From Sodalis praecaptivus (lineage in GTDB: Bacteria > Pseudomonadota > Gammaproteobacteria > Enterobacterales > Enterobacteriaceae), in assembly GCF_000517425.1 (NCBI RefSeq), contig NZ_CP006570.1, forward strand, positions 62,001 through 126,000: a DNA stretch of 64,000 nt, in the 5' to 3' direction. The notes beneath the pieces were generated by a model, which ran no database searches, was not told the origin of the DNA, and saw nothing but the letters and a program-made list of their open reading frames with translations. Below are positions 19,014 to 28,560 of this stretch, piece after piece (the first letter of the stretch is position 1; each line of letters begins with the position of its first letter). Made by a program: the position numbers and the translations under genes.

Positions 19014-19799
19014 GTCCAGCTCCGGAACTACCCCTGTATATTATTATTGTGTTCATTTTCCTATAGGTTCATAGAGTCGTTAGCCTATCCAGCATGTCAC
19101 TTCAATAATACCCATTGGGAAACATCATTTATTCATTAATTCTCATAAACCTTACATGCAGTCTAAAGTGAGCATAGCAACCAATAAATAAATGAATAAC
19201 CTGAGATATAATCATAAATCTCCTTGATTTCTTTTCTTTTGGAATAGGTAGGTGTTAAATTTCTTAACGCTTTTATACATTCTCTTACCAGGGTCTCTCG
19301 TATAAAGTAAACGTGTTATATTATTGATTGACGGTTCACGTGGATGTTAGAAACGTTAATGTCGTCAAAAGGGATTTTGCGGATGATAAGATTTATTATG
19401 CTAGGGTAACCGCAGTCTTAACCTGAGGTTTTTCTTGCCGTAATGTTGATTGGACAGCAGGGGGCGTCTCGTGCGTCTTTGCCACTATCGCAGAACGTGA
19501 ACCAAAACCGGGCAAAAGTTTGCCCAATAAGGAAGCTTTAACGGGGAGGTGTGCAGTTTACCGCGCCTTGTTCCTTAGGCCCGTAAACTGCGGGGAAATG
19601 CGCTTGAAGTTACCCGCGCCGAAGCGCAGCGTGAAAACGGTTCGTCGCTGGCCCGAATGCCGCGGCGCCTTACCATCACCGGGTTATTCCTGAACGTTAC
19701 GGTCCCGTTAGAATGAAAACGTTTTATCGACGCACCCTGCATCAGCAGGCTGCGACATCAAAAACACGTGTTGATATTTTTATCCCCGGCTTAACAACA
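19014..19799. other. Long gap at the right border of the tad locus
   Basis: About 790 bases with no supported gene. The right part near 19440-19700 turns G+C-rich and may be decayed coding sequence. A 9-base perfect inverted repeat lies at 19553-19561 and 19583-19591 (GCAGTTTAC / GTAAACTGC). The base composition changes inside this gap, so it could mark the border of an acquired segment. I saw no tRNA, integrase or direct repeat. Confidence 0.4.
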
Positions 19800-20660
19800 T
19801 CAAAGATGTTGTTTAAACCATGCGGTCTGGGCCGCAATGACATGCGTGAAACACGCACCGCTATAAATATCATAATGACGGGCGTCGGGCTCAATATAGA
19901 GCTGCTTGATGCGGGATCGCAGGGCATTATATAATTCTATACCCTGCTCGGGGGGATTGACGCTGTCTTTTTCCGCCAACACAACCAGCGTAGGGCAAGT
20001 CACTTTGGCGGCATTGTCTTTAGGTTTATAGCGCAACGTTTCCCGTACCGTCAGGAAGGGAATTTTAATATCCATTGCCGGGAATAGGATCTTATTATGC
20101 TCAAAAAACTCTTTTGAGTCATCGTCGCTGAGCACGCGGGTAATAGCGACGAACATTTCTTTTCCGGTGAGACGCTGTTTTTCCGCCATTTTTTCCAGGG
20201 TGGCGATAAACGCGGTTTTCTCGGCATTTTTCATTTTGCCGGTAACGATTTTTTCGCCGTCGGCAAAGGCTAACTGACTGACAATACATTTGATATCGGG
20301 ATTATCCGCCGCCGCGCCAAAGACATGGCACCCGCCAAACGATGTCCCCCACAGACCGATACGCGTCCCGTCGACCCCCGTCTGTTGTTTGGCCCAAGCA
20401 ATGACCGCGAGAATATCATCAATCTGCATTGCCGGCACCAATCGGCCGCGTTCACCATCGCTGTCGCCGAAGCCACGATAATCAAACGTGATAGTGTGAA
20501 ATCCCGCGTCGGTGAATGCGCTAACAAAGGCCGGTAGCAGGATCGGCTGAATACCGCAAAACCCATGGCAAAGAATGATTATCGGTCCCGGGACCTGCGC
20601 CGCCGCAGTGCGCAATGTCACGGCGATGCCATTATTTAATTTTGTTGTGATGATTTCCAA
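19800..20660 (-). CDS. Alpha/beta hydrolase (S15/YcjY-like)
   Basis: A 286-residue cytoplasmic alpha/beta-fold hydrolase. ILCHGFCG supplies the oxyanion-hole region, FDYRGFGDSDGERG the conserved loop, GTSFGG the nucleophile elbow with the catalytic Ser, and the C-terminal LVVLAEKDSVNPPEQ and ARHYDIY regions the acid and His. The substrate is unknown; relatives are annotated as esterases, peptidases or fermentation-respiration switch proteins. The start is an unusual TTG at 20660, chosen because AGGAGG lies nine bases before it; the ATG further up lies before the ribosome-binding site. The MocR-type regulator gene starts about 700 bases away on the other strand. Confidence 0.75.
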   Translation of the reverse strand: MEIITTKLNNGIAVTLRTAAAQVPGPIIILCHGFCGIQPILLPAFVSAFTDAGFHTITFDYRGFGDSDGERGRLVPAMQIDDILAVIAWAKQQTGVDGTRIGLWGTSFGGCHVFGAAADNPDIKCIVSQLAFADGEKIVTGKMKNAEKTAFIATLEKMAEKQRLTGKEMFVAITRVLSDDDSKEFFEHNKILFPAMDIKIPFLTVRETLRYKPKDNAAKVTCPTLVVLAEKDSVNPPEQGIELYNALRSRIKQLYIEPDARHYDIYSGACFTHVIAAQTAWFKQHL

Positions 20661-21365
20661 GGTGACTTTCCTCCTATAACACATAGTTGTCGTTACGCTT
20701 CTTTTTTTATTAGACGGTGGATGAGATCATCTCATTGCGGCATTAACGCCCCGTCGTCGCGCAAAGGGAATAGCGTCGAATAGCTTATCGGCGACGGGCG
20801 CGGCAAAGGGTGTTGTACAGATGATTTGCATCATAAAAGAATTATTTATTTAAAACAAAAATTATTTAAATTGAGATTTTTTTCATTTCAGAACTGTTTA
20901 TGTTTTTATCGGGCGGGGTTGTTTCATTCATTATTTCCCCAATAATAAAGTAATGAACTATCCGTTTACCCTTGGACGAATAAACCTGTCCCGCTTATCG
21001 CCGTCAAACTGACCGACCGCCGGCATTCACTCTACCGCGCGCAGGGTGTGGACAGATTGACCGCTACCGGACTAGGGCTGAGGCTCGGTTGTCGCTGAGT
21101 GTGTCTCAGGATTGCCTGCCAACTGTCCCTATTCATGCCAGCGCGGCGGTTTGTAAAGTAGGGGCGCAACGCGGGAGATCTCAGGAGGGTAGGTGGCGAC
21201 AGTCTGCTGTCAATTCGCGCGTTTCGCTTCCGCGTTAACGCGGGGAGGGACTAGGTCGTGTCCTAACGTATACCCTTGCTGTCCTTTTTAATCCCTTCCG
21301 CACACGCGACCCTACCGCGCTCAGCGACGGTGTTATCTTCATCATGCGGCAACCGAGGCAGTGGA
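20661..21365. other. Divergent intergenic region between hydrolase and MocR gene
   Basis: About 705 bases without a supported gene. The part from 20810 to 20960 is strongly A+T-rich and probably contains promoters. The part from 20990 to 21250 is G+C-rich without a convincing frame and may be relic coding DNA. Confidence 0.35.
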
Positions 21366-22859
21366 ATGACAACACACAGTATTCATGTCGATTTTGTGGT
21401 AAACCGCAGCCTCCAGGAACAACTGCGGGAAAAATTGATCGCCGCCATCCTGGCGGGGATCTTTTTGCCCGACAAGCCGCTGCCCTCATGCCGGAAACTG
21501 GCATCGCAATTGGCGATTTCCCGTAATACCGTCGCGCTGGTATACGAAAGCCTGCTTAACGATGGCTATCTTGTTAGCCGGCCGCGCAGCGGCTACTACC
21601 TGCATCAGAATTATTGCCGCGACCACGCCGCGGACGGACGGGCAGAGCGGGTGCCGGATGCGCTGACCGTCAGGCAAACGCAGCATGCGCCGGTTTGGAG
21701 CCAGCGGTTAAATGTCAGCCCCGGCAACTTTTTCGCCGTGATGAAACCGGCGCTGTGGATGAATTATCCTTATCCCTTTATTTACGGGCAGCCAAATAGC
21801 ACGCTGTTTCCCTATGACCACTGGCGTGACACGTTACGGCGAATTACCGGCGTGCGGCGGGATCAGCGCTGGATGTACGACAATATCGATCAGGATGTCC
21901 CGCTACTGGTGGAGCAGATACGCCAGCGGATCCTACCTAAGCGCGGCATTATCGCCCGCAGCGATGAAATCCTGATTACCCTTGGCTCGCAGAATGCGCT
22001 GCATATGCTGTCGCTGCTGCTGTTCAATCACCAGACGCGCATCGCGGTGGAAAATCCGGTGTTTCGTGAAGCCATTAACGCCTTTGCGCTACAGGGGGCG
22101 CAAATTGTACCCCATCATCTTGATAGCGACGGACTCTGCCTCAGCGAGGCTTCCCGTCGCTGCGATTACTTTTATGTCACCCCTAGTCATCAGGCCCCCA
22201 CCGGCGTTTGTATGGGGCAGGAGCGCCGCGCCGCGCTGCTGGCGCACGCGTGTCGCCACGATCAGATCATCATTGAAGATGACTATGATTCCGAACTTAA
22301 TTTCGCGGCCAATCCGCCGACGGCGCTTAAAGCCCGAGATACCCACAGCCGGGTGATCTATGTCAGCAGTCTGTCAAAATCGCTGTCGCCGGGGTTGCGG
22401 CTGGGCTATCTGGTGGCGCCGGCGGAATTGGTGGATGAGCTACGCGCGCTGCGCCGGCTTGCCTATCGTCATCCTCCGACCAATATCCAACATCAAATGG
22501 CGCACTTCCTTGCCCAAGGGTATTACGAAACCTATTTACACCGCTATCGCGAGGATTCTGCCCGACGTTGGCATAGCCTGGATCACGCGCTGACATGCTG
22601 GCTACCGGAGTGCCGACGCAGCGAAGGAAGCGATCACGCCAATGCGTTTTGGCTCCAAGCGCCGCAAGGGGTAAGCATCCCGCAATTGACGTGGCTGGCG
22701 GCGCACCGGGGGGTGTTGATTGAGCCGGGTAAACCCCACTTTCTCGGGACGAATGCCCCAGAGCCGTTCTTTAGGCTCGGTTTTCACGCCATCGCGCCGG
22801 ACCATATCGAACCGGGCATCATTCAATTGGCCCAGGCGCTGCATCAAATCGCGGGGTGA
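21366..22859 (+). CDS. MocR-type GntR/aminotransferase regulator
   Basis: A 497-residue two-domain regulator. An N-terminal GntR winged helix (residues about 10-75, with LPSCRKLASQLAISRNTVAL) is fused to a fold-type I aminotransferase-like domain. The PLP-binding Lys is in SSLSKSLSPGLRLGYLV, and EDDYDSEL is typical of the PLP pocket. MocR proteins sense PLP or amino-compound ligands and often control the gene next to them; the hydrolase read in the opposite direction is one candidate target. The ATG at 21366 has GAGG upstream and begins directly at the DNA-binding domain. Confidence 0.85.
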   Translation: MTTHSIHVDFVVNRSLQEQLREKLIAAILAGIFLPDKPLPSCRKLASQLAISRNTVALVYESLLNDGYLVSRPRSGYYLHQNYCRDHAADGRAERVPDALTVRQTQHAPVWSQRLNVSPGNFFAVMKPALWMNYPYPFIYGQPNSTLFPYDHWRDTLRRITGVRRDQRWMYDNIDQDVPLLVEQIRQRILPKRGIIARSDEILITLGSQNALHMLSLLLFNHQTRIAVENPVFREAINAFALQGAQIVPHHLDSDGLCLSEASRRCDYFYVTPSHQAPTGVCMGQERRAALLAHACRHDQIIIEDDYDSELNFAANPPTALKARDTHSRVIYVSSLSKSLSPGLRLGYLVAPAELVDELRALRRLAYRHPPTNIQHQMAHFLAQGYYETYLHRYREDSARRWHSLDHALTCWLPECRRSEGSDHANAFWLQAPQGVSIPQLTWLAAHRGVLIEPGKPHFLGTNAPEPFFRLGFHAIAPDHIEPGIIQLAQALHQIAG

Positions 22860-22969
22860 TGCCGGTACCGTCCTGGTCGATGGCGAGCGCCGTCCTTGAC
22901 GCGTGACGGGCATGCGGCGTCGCTGCTGGTGCAACATCGGCTGGGCCACCGCCCCCCCTGGGGACTACG

Positions 22970-23605
22970 TTAGCGGCTGGGCGCCAACTGACTGATAAAC
23001 AGTCCTGCCGCGCTGACCGCGTCAATGGCGATTTTGCCCAAATGCTGCCGGATACTGTCGGCCAGGGCGATAGTTGAGAAACCGGTACAGGAAAAGGCAA
23101 TGACTTCGGCCCCCTGGCGATAAAGCCCGTCGGCGCAGGCCAGCGCGCTTTCTCGACCTTGAGCGGTTAAGAGATCGGTGGTGTTAAGCACACCTTCAGG
23201 CCGTGCATAGCTGACCGCCGCTCCCAGCAACTGTTTAAACGGCAAGGGCGCCTCGGCGCCAATGCCCATCACCGCCACCGGGCGCTTGAGCAGGGCGGCG
23301 ACGCTTGCACAAGCGCTGCCGGCGCTGATCACGGGCAGGTTGACCGCCTGACGCAGCGCCGCCAGTCCCGGATCGGCGGCGCAGCTTAAAAACAGGGCAT
23401 TGCAGCCCTCAGCTTCCAACGCCTGTCCCAGCGCCACAATCTTAGGTATTGCCAGCGCCTGGCTTTCGGCATCATAGATGCCTTTGCGCTGATCGGGAAT
23501 ACAGCGGCTGACGGAGGCGATAGCGTACGCTTGGTGAATGAGGCGACCGTGCTCTTCCACAAAATGTGGATCATCATGGGTTAACACCCGGATAATACCC
23601 AGCAT
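22970..23605 (-). CDS. Asp/Glu/hydantoin racemase-family protein
   Basis: A 211-residue member of the aspartate/glutamate/hydantoin racemase superfamily. The two Cys expected for proton transfer are visible in LFLSCAADPG (near residue 78) and IAFSCTGFST (near 178). It is the last gene of the leftward IclR/OPT operon and starts 12 bases after peptidase E with an AGGAG site. In this context it probably interconverts the stereochemistry of an amino acid released from imported peptides. The exact substrate is unknown. Confidence 0.78.
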   Translation of the reverse strand: MLGIIRVLTHDDPHFVEEHGRLIHQAYAIASVSRCIPDQRKGIYDAESQALAIPKIVALGQALEAEGCNALFLSCAADPGLAALRQAVNLPVISAGSACASVAALLKRPVAVMGIGAEAPLPFKQLLGAAVSYARPEGVLNTTDLLTAQGRESALACADGLYRQGAEVIAFSCTGFSTIALADSIRQHLGKIAIDAVSAAGLFISQLAPSR

Positions 23606-23617
23606 AGTGAACTCCTG

Positions 23618-24310
23618 TTAGTAAAAACGATGGCCGTTGGCCAGCGTGACGGCCGGCTGTGCCGCGCGGAATAGCAACGTCGGATTAGCGCCGCCCAGCC
23701 GCGCCTGGCCGTCGCTCACCGCTATCCAGTTACCTTCCGGCAGGCCGATCACCTCCAGAAGAGGATCGACCGCCAACAGTTCGCGAATGCGCTGCTCGCG
23801 GGTTTCCCCTTGATGGCCTTGGGGTAACGCGTTGGTGAAGTGCGGGTTGATTTGCAACGGCACCAGATTCAGCGCATCCAGGCCGCCAGGGTCGACAATC
23901 GGCATATCGTTTGTGGTACGAATGGTCGGGCAGGCAAGGTTAGCGCCGGCGCTCCAGCCGATATAGAGTGCGCCGCGCGCAACCGCCTGGCGCATCGGCT
24001 CAAGCAGCCCGCGCTCCCGGCACGCTTTCAGCAGAGCAAAAGTATTGCCGCCGCCAACCATCACCACATCCGCCTGCGCAATCGCCGCCTGCGGATCTTT
24101 TTGCTGATGTAGGCCGACGATGTTCAGGTCTAGCGCCGCCAGCGCGTCGGTAACTTTAGCGCTATAGGCATCCCAAGAGGTGGTGACGCCGGCAAAGGGA
24201 ATAAATACTACGTTGCGACGCCGGCGCAGCGCCGAGTTAATCACGGGTTGGGCATAGGCCAGATACGACGCGCCGGGCAGCATCGAGTTACTGAACAGCA
24301 GGATATCCAT
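23618..24310 (-). CDS. pepE: Peptidase E (alpha-aspartyl dipeptidase)
   Basis: A 230-residue cytoplasmic serine peptidase of family S51. The sequence has [12 protein letters not shown] and the nucleophile motif [13 protein letters not shown] (Ser near residue 120), then [20 protein letters not shown] and GLPEGNWI. The Ser-His-Glu triad is as in PepE, which cleaves dipeptides with N-terminal Asp. The length is normal for the family. It lies between the AroM-like and racemase genes with gaps of 9 and 12 bases, so aspartyl dipeptides are plausible substrates of the whole operon. Confidence 0.9.
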   Translation of the reverse strand: MDILLFSNSMLPGASYLAYAQPVINSALRRRRNVVFIPFAGVTTSWDAYSAKVTDALAALDLNIVGLHQQKDPQAAIAQADVVMVGGGNTFALLKACRERGLLEPMRQAVARGALYIGWSAGANLACPTIRTTNDMPIVDPGGLDALNLVPLQINPHFTNALPQGHQGETREQRIRELLAVDPLLEVIGLPEGNWIAVSDGQARLGGANPTLLFRAAQPAVTLANGHRFY

Positions 24311-24319
24311 ACTTTTGCC

Positions 24320-25000
24320 TCATAACAGGTTACGCATCAAATCCGCCAGCAATTGATTGGCCAGCAGCACCGGCAGCGCGGCTTCGCGCGCGCAAATGTC
24401 TTTGTGCCAGGCGGTGTAGCCCATACAATCGGTCAAAATAACCTCGGCGCCCTGCTGCGCCAGCGAGCGCGCCGCGGCGGCCACCTCCTCTTCGGGGGCG
24501 GTATAAGGCGAGGCCACCGCGAACACCGGCGCGACCGCCAAACCACGCCACTTCTCTTTTTCGCTGTCGATCTGTGAGGCCAGGGGCACCAGGATCCCGG
24601 CACGGCGTTGGCCCACCAATGCAGTTTGCGTCGCGGGGAGAATCAGGTCTGGCGCCATAAGCCAGGCCCGCTGGGTGGTTAAACCGTGAAATTCGCCGGT
24701 ACACAATAGCGCGATAATGTCGCAGCCTTGCGCGTCGAGCGCATGAATTTTCTCCTGCACGGCCGTACCCACCGCCGCTTTGTCCATTACGACCGCGCGG
24801 CCGTCCAGCAGGCGTGACGTGAGCACCGCGCCGCCGGGCTGTACGGCGAAACGGGCGGCGATGGCCTCATCGTCAAGGCCGTCCAGCAGACCCGCATGTA
24901 TACAGGCGACCTGGGGTGGCAGGGCGGCATCCAACAGGGGCGCAATATCCGGGCGCGGCGCCTGGCCGATAGTTAACGTGCCGATTTTGCTGATAGCCAT
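24320..25000 (-). CDS. AroM-family protein
   Basis: A 226-residue protein of the AroM family. The N-terminus KIGTLTIGQAPRPDI is the family hallmark, followed by ALLCTGEFHGL and a late VILTDCMGYT segment. The fold is thought to be related to Asp/Glu racemases, and Cys residues occur in both equivalent positions. The biochemical function of AroM is not established. Here the gene starts 2 bases after the DUF1177 gene, inside a peptide-utilisation-like operon. That context suggests a role in processing an amino acid or peptide rather than in aromatic biosynthesis. Confidence 0.82.
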   Translation of the reverse strand: MAISKIGTLTIGQAPRPDIAPLLDAALPPQVACIHAGLLDGLDDEAIAARFAVQPGGAVLTSRLLDGRAVVMDKAAVGTAVQEKIHALDAQGCDIIALLCTGEFHGLTTQRAWLMAPDLILPATQTALVGQRRAGILVPLASQIDSEKEKWRGLAVAPVFAVASPYTAPEEEVAAAARSLAQQGAEVILTDCMGYTAWHKDICAREAALPVLLANQLLADLMRNLL

Positions 25001-25002
25001 CT

Positions 25003-25941
25003 TCAGACCCCCGGTTGACGTTTTTGCAAATGCGCCAGCGAGCCGTAGAGATCCAGCAGGCGCTGATATTCGGCGCTATCGAAGAAACGGCAGGTGCCGC
25101 GGGTGAACTCTTTGGCGACTTCCACGGCGAATTTGCAGGCCAGGGCGATATCGGTTTCATGGCTTGCGCCGGTGCCGCAGCCCGCTACCGCGCTGACGGC
25201 GGTGATAGCGACGCCGACCACAGGGGCGCGGGTAGCAATAGAGGGCTGCAAAATACTGTTCAGATGATAGACGCCGTTACCGTAGGGGGTGATGTCCTGA
25301 GTGGTGATCGGAAAGGTGACCGGCAATTGGCCGGTGGTCATCTCCATGATCCGCAGCAGATCTTCCGACACGCGCAGAATGTAGCCTTCTTTCACGGTCG
25401 GTGAGAGAGCGAAGCCCTTATGGTTGATAATGCGGTTACCCTTGGTGGTGTCGATTGAGAGCACGGCGTCCAGCTCTGCCGACACTTCCTGTTCATTCAT
25501 GTCTTCGGTTTCCACCGGCGAGTCCATGAAGTCCACCGGATCGTGCGGACGGGTCGGGGCATCCGGACAAATATGGGTGGTAACGATAACGTCGCCCGGC
25601 AGGCTGTCGCCCTGGCGCTGCATCTCCGCCAATTTCAACGCGCTGGCAATGGCCGCCACCGCGCCATCGGCGTCGGATACCAGCCCGATACGGCTCGGCC
25701 GCGCGCCAATACCGCCCAGACGGCCGACGATACCTAACGTCGGCGCGCTGCCGCCGCCGCGTTTGCCGGCGCTGCCGGGGATAACGATTTTGACGAAATC
25801 GGTTTTCCCTTTGGCGCCGCTCACCGTCTGCACGCTTACGGTGACATCGGGATAATCAGCCAGCAGGGCCTGCACTTTCTCGCCGCTGGCCCAGGCGCTG
25901 TCTAGTAATTCAAAAACTTGCAATGTTTGCTGTAAGCTCAT
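25003..25941 (-). CDS. DUF1177-family protein
   Basis: A 312-residue protein that matches DUF1177 proteins from memory. It has a glycine-rich GRLGGIGARPSRIGLVSDADG segment, THICPDAPTRPHDPVDFMDS and, late, AVAGCGTGASHETDIALACK. The many conserved His and Asp look like a metallohydrolase, possibly of the aminopeptidase type, but this is inference. It lies between the OPT transporter (20-base gap) and the AroM-like gene (2-base gap). The start has GAGGACACCACC upstream. Confidence 0.82.
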   Translation of the reverse strand: MSLQQTLQVFELLDSAWASGEKVQALLADYPDVTVSVQTVSGAKGKTDFVKIVIPGSAGKRGGGSAPTLGIVGRLGGIGARPSRIGLVSDADGAVAAIASALKLAEMQRQGDSLPGDVIVTTHICPDAPTRPHDPVDFMDSPVETEDMNEQEVSAELDAVLSIDTTKGNRIINHKGFALSPTVKEGYILRVSEDLLRIMEMTTGQLPVTFPITTQDITPYGNGVYHLNSILQPSIATRAPVVGVAITAVSAVAGCGTGASHETDIALACKFAVEVAKEFTRGTCRFFDSAEYQRLLDLYGSLAHLQKRQPGV

Positions 25942-25961
25942 GGTGGTGTCCTCTGTAGGGC

Positions 25962-27587
25962 TTATTTTTTACCGCCCGGCAATACCGAGCTAAAGAAACT
26001 GAAAATCGCGTCGCCGGCGATAAGACCCGCCGCCAGCACTTCCATCTTGTTGCGCGCCGCGTCACCCCAGATGCGCAGGGCCAACACGCGGATAGCGATA
26101 CCGATCATTACCGCCCAGCCCGCCAGGGGATTATTAATCAGCAGGCCGGTCGCCAGCAGCACCCCCATCTGGCGACCCGGACCGCCGATAAGCTGGATGA
26201 TGGCGCCAGGGATGGCCCAGATAAGCAACGATTTGGCAATATCGGCGGACACGCCGGCGTTGATGGCCGCCACGTACACTTTCGCCACCGGCGGCACCTG
26301 ACCACGGCTGAAATAGTCCTGGAACACAAACAGCACCACCGGGATGGCGACGACAAAGGCCAACATGGCCGCCAGCAGTTGTTGGCGGCGGCCCTCCAGC
26401 TCTAGTCGGGTATGTTGACCTTTGCCGCGCAAAATGTAACCCGCTTTCAGGTCGTAACCCATGTCGGCGAACGCCGGGCCGGTAGCGGTGGAAAAACCGC
26501 ACAACATCACCAGCGCCACGGGGGGGAAGCCGATCAAAATGCCCACCAGCAGAGTAATCAGCGCCACGGCGAACGCGGGGAACCAGCCGGAGTGCATCGC
26601 TGCTAAGCCAACGATGATTTCATGCAGGAAGGCGGCGAACGCGGCATAGAGCACAAACGCCAGCAGCCAGGGTAGCGAGAGCTCGCTGTAAAGACCGCCG
26701 CCGAGGGCGATCAACGCGGCGATCGCAATAAAACCCAGCGCACCGAAACGCAGCGTTTTTCCGATATGCGCGTTCTGGTCTATCGCCAGCGCATTCACTT
26801 CGTCAGCGTCTGCCGGCGCGGCGTCGTGCTTATTGTGACGGATGAGTTTGACGATTTGAAACAGGGCGACCAGGCCGGCGCCGGCCATGACGCCATGCGG
26901 CAGATAATGTTGGTTGATATCTACGCCAAACAGCGGCGCGGAATATCCCCGCAACAAGAAACCCACGCCCAGCATCGATAGCGCCCAAATATTGCCGATA
27001 AATGCGGTGCCCAGCGCCGCCATCGGGAATTTAAACCAGGAGCCCACCGCGCCGATAAGGATACCCACGCTCAGCAGTGCCGCCTGTTTACCGCCTTTAT
27101 CGCCGGCCTTGATGGATTCAGCGGCGGCGATACCCGGCGGCCATGCCCCGACGGCCGGGAAAATGCGCGTATTGAACAGCCGATACAGCAACCAGGCGTC
27201 CAGCAGCATCGCCAGCGCCACGCCAATAAACATCGGCATCACCAGATCTTGCCGGCCGAACAGCCATGGGATCGCAATAGGCAGCAACAAGGAGTTCGCC
27301 GCGCCAAACGTGGCCGCCGAGGTGGCGCTTTGGGCCAGATTTTGAATGTGGATTGAGCGAAAGCGCAGGAAACTGTTGAGTGGAATACGCGCAATAATCA
27401 TCGCCACCATCGCGCCGATAATGGCGGTATTGGGCGTTACCCCAAGCGTGGTGAGCAGTTGTACGCCGATGATCGCCCCAAATACGCTAAGCGCCAGCAG
27501 CAACAGCAGGGTCGCGGGATCAAAGCTGCGCGGGTGCGCTTCCTGCTCGGGTTGTTGTTCCCCGTTGGGGGTGGTGGATGGACTCAC
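25962..27587 (-). CDS. OPT-family oligopeptide transporter
   Basis: A 541-residue inner-membrane protein with about 14 hydrophobic segments. The GAWPPGIAAAESIKAGDKGG segment and the repeated glycine-rich helices are typical of OPT/YSL transporters, which import small peptides or peptide-like metal chelates with protons. The start is GTG at 27587 with AGGAGAAA upstream. It follows the IclR gene by about 30 bases and leads an operon with DUF1177, AroM, peptidase E and racemase genes, which points to a peptide substrate. Confidence 0.82.
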   Translation of the reverse strand: MSPSTTPNGEQQPEQEAHPRSFDPATLLLLLALSVFGAIIGVQLLTTLGVTPNTAIIGAMVAMIIARIPLNSFLRFRSIHIQNLAQSATSAATFGAANSLLLPIAIPWLFGRQDLVMPMFIGVALAMLLDAWLLYRLFNTRIFPAVGAWPPGIAAAESIKAGDKGGKQAALLSVGILIGAVGSWFKFPMAALGTAFIGNIWALSMLGVGFLLRGYSAPLFGVDINQHYLPHGVMAGAGLVALFQIVKLIRHNKHDAAPADADEVNALAIDQNAHIGKTLRFGALGFIAIAALIALGGGLYSELSLPWLLAFVLYAAFAAFLHEIIVGLAAMHSGWFPAFAVALITLLVGILIGFPPVALVMLCGFSTATGPAFADMGYDLKAGYILRGKGQHTRLELEGRRQQLLAAMLAFVVAIPVVLFVFQDYFSRGQVPPVAKVYVAAINAGVSADIAKSLLIWAIPGAIIQLIGGPGRQMGVLLATGLLINNPLAGWAVMIGIAIRVLALRIWGDAARNKMEVLAAGLIAGDAIFSFFSSVLPGGKK

Positions 27588-27616
27588 GGGTGTTTCTCCT
27601 GGTATTGAAAATGGAA

Positions 27617-28393
27617 TCAGGGGGTCTCGGTCACCCGCGTGTCGCCCGTTTTACAGGCGATAAGGCGGGCGGCGTCGCGCAACAGGCCGGCCAACCGAGC
27701 AATTTCTTCCGGGTGCGCCAGCGACTGGGGTAGCGAGAGGCAAAACGCTACCGCTTCATGGGTGGCGGGATCGCCGACGGCGCAACTCACCGAGGCGGTG
27801 TCGGCCACCGATTCATTAATTGCGGTGGCATAACCCTCTTGTCGGGCCTGCTGAATCAAACGTCGGACACCGTCGGCGCTCTGGTGGGCGCCGTTAAGTT
27901 GTGTCGCGACGTGGGGAGAGGCAAAGAATTCATCAAGCTCGTCGTCACTGAACCGGGCCAGCAGGGCCCGTCCTGTAGAGGTACCCCAGGCCGGAGAACG
28001 CGAGCCAGGCCAAGTCACCACCGGTAGGGGATGACGCCCATGGATGACGCGCAACACCAGAATCTCGCGGTTATCCAGCAGCGAAATATAGCCTGTGCAG
28101 CCGGTACGCTCGCAAAGCGAACGCAGCGCGGCATCCACTCGCTCATTGAGGGGCACCTGTTGACGGGCAATATGTGCCGCGCCCAATAGCAGCGCGCCGG
28201 GCATAAAATTCCCTTGCGCCTCGTCCTTTTCGAGATAACCGTACTGTACCAGTTGATTCACGACGCGTGACGCGGTGCTTTTCGGCATTTGCAGGTGGCT
28301 GATGACGTCGTTCACGCGGATGCCGCGCTGTAGAGAAATCATTAGCTGCAAAATTTGGGCGCTAGTTTCAAGGATAGACATGTGAAGTCTCAT
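27617..28393 (-). CDS. IclR-family transcriptional regulator
   Basis: A 258-residue regulator. An N-terminal winged helix (residues about 8-70, with MPKSTASRVVNQLVQYGYLE) is followed by the IclR effector-binding domain (LLDNREILVLRVIHGRH, SPAWGTSTGRALLARFS and a late SVADTASVSCAVGDP). It is the first gene of the peptide operon and most likely controls it. I placed the start at the ATG at 28393; a TTG four codons earlier has a slightly better ribosome-binding site, so the first residues are uncertain. Operator-like repeats lie directly in front. Confidence 0.88.
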   Translation of the reverse strand: MRLHMSILETSAQILQLMISLQRGIRVNDVISHLQMPKSTASRVVNQLVQYGYLEKDEAQGNFMPGALLLGAAHIARQQVPLNERVDAALRSLCERTGCTGYISLLDNREILVLRVIHGRHPLPVVTWPGSRSPAWGTSTGRALLARFSDDELDEFFASPHVATQLNGAHQSADGVRRLIQQARQEGYATAINESVADTASVSCAVGDPATHEAVAFCLSLPQSLAHPEEIARLAGLLRDAARLIACKTGDTRVTETP

Positions 28394-28423
28394 AAAATGG
28401 GACAAAGAACCTTAAAATGAGAC
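28387..28423. promoter_or_regulatory. Candidate IclR-type operator in front of the peptide operon
   Basis: AAAATGGGAC (28394-28403) and AAAATGAGAC (28414-28423) are direct repeats 20 bases apart. GTCTCAT at 28387-28393 is the exact inverse of ATGAGAC at 28417-28423. The set covers the start of the iclR-like gene and could serve autoregulation. This is inference from pattern only. Confidence 0.45.
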
Positions 28424-28560
28424 TGCAAGATTAGTGCCAGAAAAGATCTCCCGCACCGGCGCGGGGTGCAGGCGTACGTCAGCGATGGGATTGCACTGTA
28501 TTGGTGCTAAATCCCCCGCCTATGCCACGTTATGGTGCAATAAGTTCAGAAGATGAGGGG

